A stretch of 64,000 nucleotides of DNA. Origin: Pontibacter sp. Tf4. Its GTDB lineage: Bacteria > Bacteroidota > Bacteroidia > Cytophagales > Hymenobacteraceae. Shown here one piece after another: positions 62,157-64,000 of this stretch (the stretch's first letter is position 1; every line of letters starts with the position of its first letter). The translations under genes were made by a program, and so were the position numbers. The notes beneath the pieces are model-generated. The model was not told the origin of the DNA. It did not search any database and worked only from the letters and a program-made list of their open reading frames with translations. The DNA lies in the NCBI RefSeq assembly GCF_014212495.1, contig NZ_JACKZC010000004.1, positions 248,001-312,000 of the forward strand, written 5' to 3'.

Positions 62157-63167
62157 CTATAGCTTCTGCAAAAATGCCATGGTATCTACGCCGTCGGCAT
62201 AATCCCACACCATAGGGCATTGTGCTTCGCCGAACGGGATGCTGCCTTCCAGCCAGCCATGTGCAGATACAATTACCTGTGTCTTGTCTTTCAGGGTATT
62301 TAGTTTCTCGCGCAGGTCTGTCAGCGAACTGAATGTTTCGTAGAACAGCACCGAAATAGGAGAGACCAGGTTCTCACTTTCCTGCACCAGCATAAAACCA
62401 TTGTCGTAGTGAGGGACTTTGTTTACCAGCAGTATAGATTTGTTGTAATCGTAATTGTTCTGGTATTTGTGGTGGTCCAGCACCTTGCTTCTGAACTCGT
62501 TCGCTTCAAAGAATTTATCAAACGTATAGCCTTCCGGCACAAACACTTTAGACACGTTGCGGCAACCCAGGCCATAGTAGCGGAAAAAATCTTCTCCCAG
62601 GGCTTTCAGGTCGTCGGCTTCTTCGTGGCCGGTAAGGATGCCAATGCTGGTGCGGTTTTTACGGATAATGTGCGGGCGCTTGGCAAAGTAATACTCAAAA
62701 TAACGGGCGGTATTGTCGGAACCGGTCGCAATAATGGCATCCGCATCTTTCAGAATCTCCACAAACTCAAACTGGTTGGCAAAAGCCGGTTCTATCATTA
62801 CCAGCATATCGGCCAGGCGGCGCATCAGGGGTTGGTCATCGGTACTCAACTTGGCCAGCAGGTAGTGCCCGCTCATCAGCACCGACAGAAAATCATGGAA
62901 ACCGACCATCGGGATGTTGCCAGCCATCACCACTCCAACCTTTTTAGGTGTAACCTGTTTAAGATGATAGGGGTAAAGCCACTCGCGCAGGTATTGTTCT
63001 TCGAGCATCTGCGTAATGCCATACAGGGCACAGGATACGTTTTCTTCATCAAACCACGGGTTACGCGACTGCGCCATGCGCGCCCATACCTGTCGGTCTT
63101 CGGGGGTAAGGTTTTTTAATTGCCTGCCCAGTTCCACAAAAGCTTCAATCCTGTTCTCTAATGTCAT
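62157..63167 (-). CDS. Acyl-CoA reductase (LuxC-like)
   Basis: 336 residues of the aldehyde-dehydrogenase-like acyl-CoA reductase family. Landmarks are VGVVMAGNIPMVGFHDFLSVL, DAIIATGSDNTARYFEYYF, RKNRTSIGILTG and YYGLGCRNVSKVFVP with the likely catalytic cysteine. It would reduce an acyl-CoA or acyl thioester to the aldehyde. The gene is divergent from a ferredoxin gene. Its stop is the TAG of a CTATAG motif. Confidence 0.88.
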   Translation of the reverse strand: MTLENRIEAFVELGRQLKNLTPEDRQVWARMAQSRNPWFDEENVSCALYGITQMLEEQYLREWLYPYHLKQVTPKKVGVVMAGNIPMVGFHDFLSVLMSGHYLLAKLSTDDQPLMRRLADMLVMIEPAFANQFEFVEILKDADAIIATGSDNTARYFEYYFAKRPHIIRKNRTSIGILTGHEEADDLKALGEDFFRYYGLGCRNVSKVFVPEGYTFDKFFEANEFRSKVLDHHKYQNNYDYNKSILLVNKVPHYDNGFMLVQESENLVSPISVLFYETFSSLTDLREKLNTLKDKTQVIVSAHGWLEGSIPFGEAQCPMVWDYADGVDTMAFLQKL

Positions 63168-63195
63168 GATAAGTATGGTACGCGTATAAATTTTA

Positions 63196-63227
63196 TTTGA
63201 TAGGGACGGTTAATGTTCCTAATTTTG
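63196..63227 (+). promoter_or_regulatory. Ferredoxin promoter
   Basis: TTTG (63196-63199), 20-base spacer, TAATTTTG (63220-63227): a near-perfect Bacteroidota promoter, 53 bases before the ATG. Confidence 0.8.
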
Positions 63228-63235
63228 CGGTTTAG

Positions 63236-63631
<396 letters not shown>

Positions 63632-63652
63632 GCATAAACTATAGTTTACCAG

Positions 63653-63683
63653 AAAAACCTGCCTTATAAGGGCAGGTTTTTTT
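63653..63683 (+). terminator. Ferredoxin terminator
   Basis: AAAAACCTGCC (63653-63663) pairs with GGCAGGTTTTT (63671-63681) followed by further T residues. TACTTTTG at 63687-63694 just beyond may be the -7 element of the next gene. Confidence 0.9.
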
Positions 63684-63714
63684 GTTTACTTTTGATTACA
63701 AACTATAGCAAACT

Positions 63715-64000
63715 ATGGAAGGGCAACTACACGAAGATAAAGTATTTGAGAAGATCGTTTATCCGAACAAAGAAGTAAAGAGCCGCGAGTTCGAGAACTG
63801 TACTTTCCGGAACTGCGGCTTCTCGGGCAGTAACTTTGCCGGTTCGCGCTTTACCGACTGTACTTTTATTGGTTGTAACCTGGCTATGGTTAAGTTAGGC
63901 CACGCAACTATAAACCATGTGGAGTTTAAGGAATGTAAGCTGACCGGCATCAACTATAGCGAATGCGAAGATTTCCTGTTCACGGTATACTTTGAAAATT
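63715..64000 (+). CDS. Pentapeptide-repeat protein (N-terminal part, runs off the window)
   Basis: The first 95 residues of a protein starting MEGQLHEDKVFEKIVYPNKE. Repeats of the A(D/N)LxX type follow: FENCTFRNCGFSGSNFAGSR, FTDCTFIGCNLAMV, FKECKLTGINYSEC. Pentapeptide repeats fold as a right-handed quadrilateral beta-helix; some such proteins mimic DNA and bind gyrase, but many have unknown roles. The ATG lies within AACTATGG. The C-terminus is outside the window. Confidence 0.85.
   Translation, partial: MEGQLHEDKVFEKIVYPNKEVKSREFENCTFRNCGFSGSNFAGSRFTDCTFIGCNLAMVKLGHATINHVEFKECKLTGINYSECEDFLFTVYFEN

Overview
The window is chromosomal DNA of a Bacteroidota bacterium, most likely Cytophagales/Hymenobacteraceae and perhaps Pontibacter-like. 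The grounds are promoters of the Bacteroidota type (TTTG, about 20 bases, TAnnTTTG), clade-typical families (IPExxxVDY, DUF2851, CarboxypepD_reg-like secreted proteins, acyl-CoA reductase divergent from a 4Fe-4S ferredoxin) and an atpD-atpC pair separated from the other ATP synthase genes. The genus is an inference. No rRNA, tRNA, CRISPR array, transposase or prophage was recognised.

Layout. 1-8000: a gene end, atpDC, a frameshifted rhodanese, a flavin/2Fe-2S reductase, a cation/proton antiporter and two PLP enzymes. 8200-12300: ispE facing the tgt-lptG-EamA operon. 12500-15300: glycosyltransferase, ECF sigma factor, a small membrane protein and rsmG. 15300-16100: first large repeat island. 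16100-20800: a YheT hydrolase, a small lipoprotein and a MauG-MbnP-MauG operon that looks like a copper-protein maturation locus. 20900-27900: rpsT, pyk, IPExxxVDY, acpP-fabF-rnc and nadE. 27870-28660: second large repeat island. 28660-39600: lgt and a mix of lipoproteins, hydrolases, cdd, a saccharopine-dehydrogenase-like protein, a tRNA methylase, rnhA, a MarC protein and a class V aminotransferase. 39700-50700: aroQ divergent from xerD, a DUF898-M48 membrane pair, pyrD, ftsK-lolA and pyrF. 50750-51410: an AT-rich HNH endonuclease gene that looks acquired. 51400-64000: GNAT, DUF1456, DUF5996, secreted proteins, DUF2851, a polytopic membrane protein, a NeuD-like acetyltransferase, trhO, a class IV aminotransferase, a uridine-phosphorylase-like enzyme, acyl-CoA reductase divergent from ferredoxin, and the start of a pentapeptide-repeat protein.

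Most genes are housekeeping: nucleotide metabolism (pyrD, pyrF, cdd, udp-like), lipid synthesis (acpP, fabF, ispE), envelope biogenesis (lptG, lgt, lolA), chromosome segregation (ftsK, xerD) and RNA modification (tgt, rsmG, trmN6, trhO, rnc).

The most striking signal is not a gene. The palindrome AACTATAGTT (core CTATAG) is scattered through the window, with at least 35 exact decamers counted by eye where chance predicts about 0.06. It lies between genes, in terminator loops and inside reading frames, where it is usually read as Thr/Ala-Ile-Val through the codon ATA, and it supplies the Leu-stop of seven genes. Highly conserved genes (atpD, rpsT, acpP, fabF, rnc, pyk) lack it. The second signal is a block of about 245 bases with conserved internal base pairing, present in both large repeat islands and resembling a structured RNA or a non-autonomous repeat.
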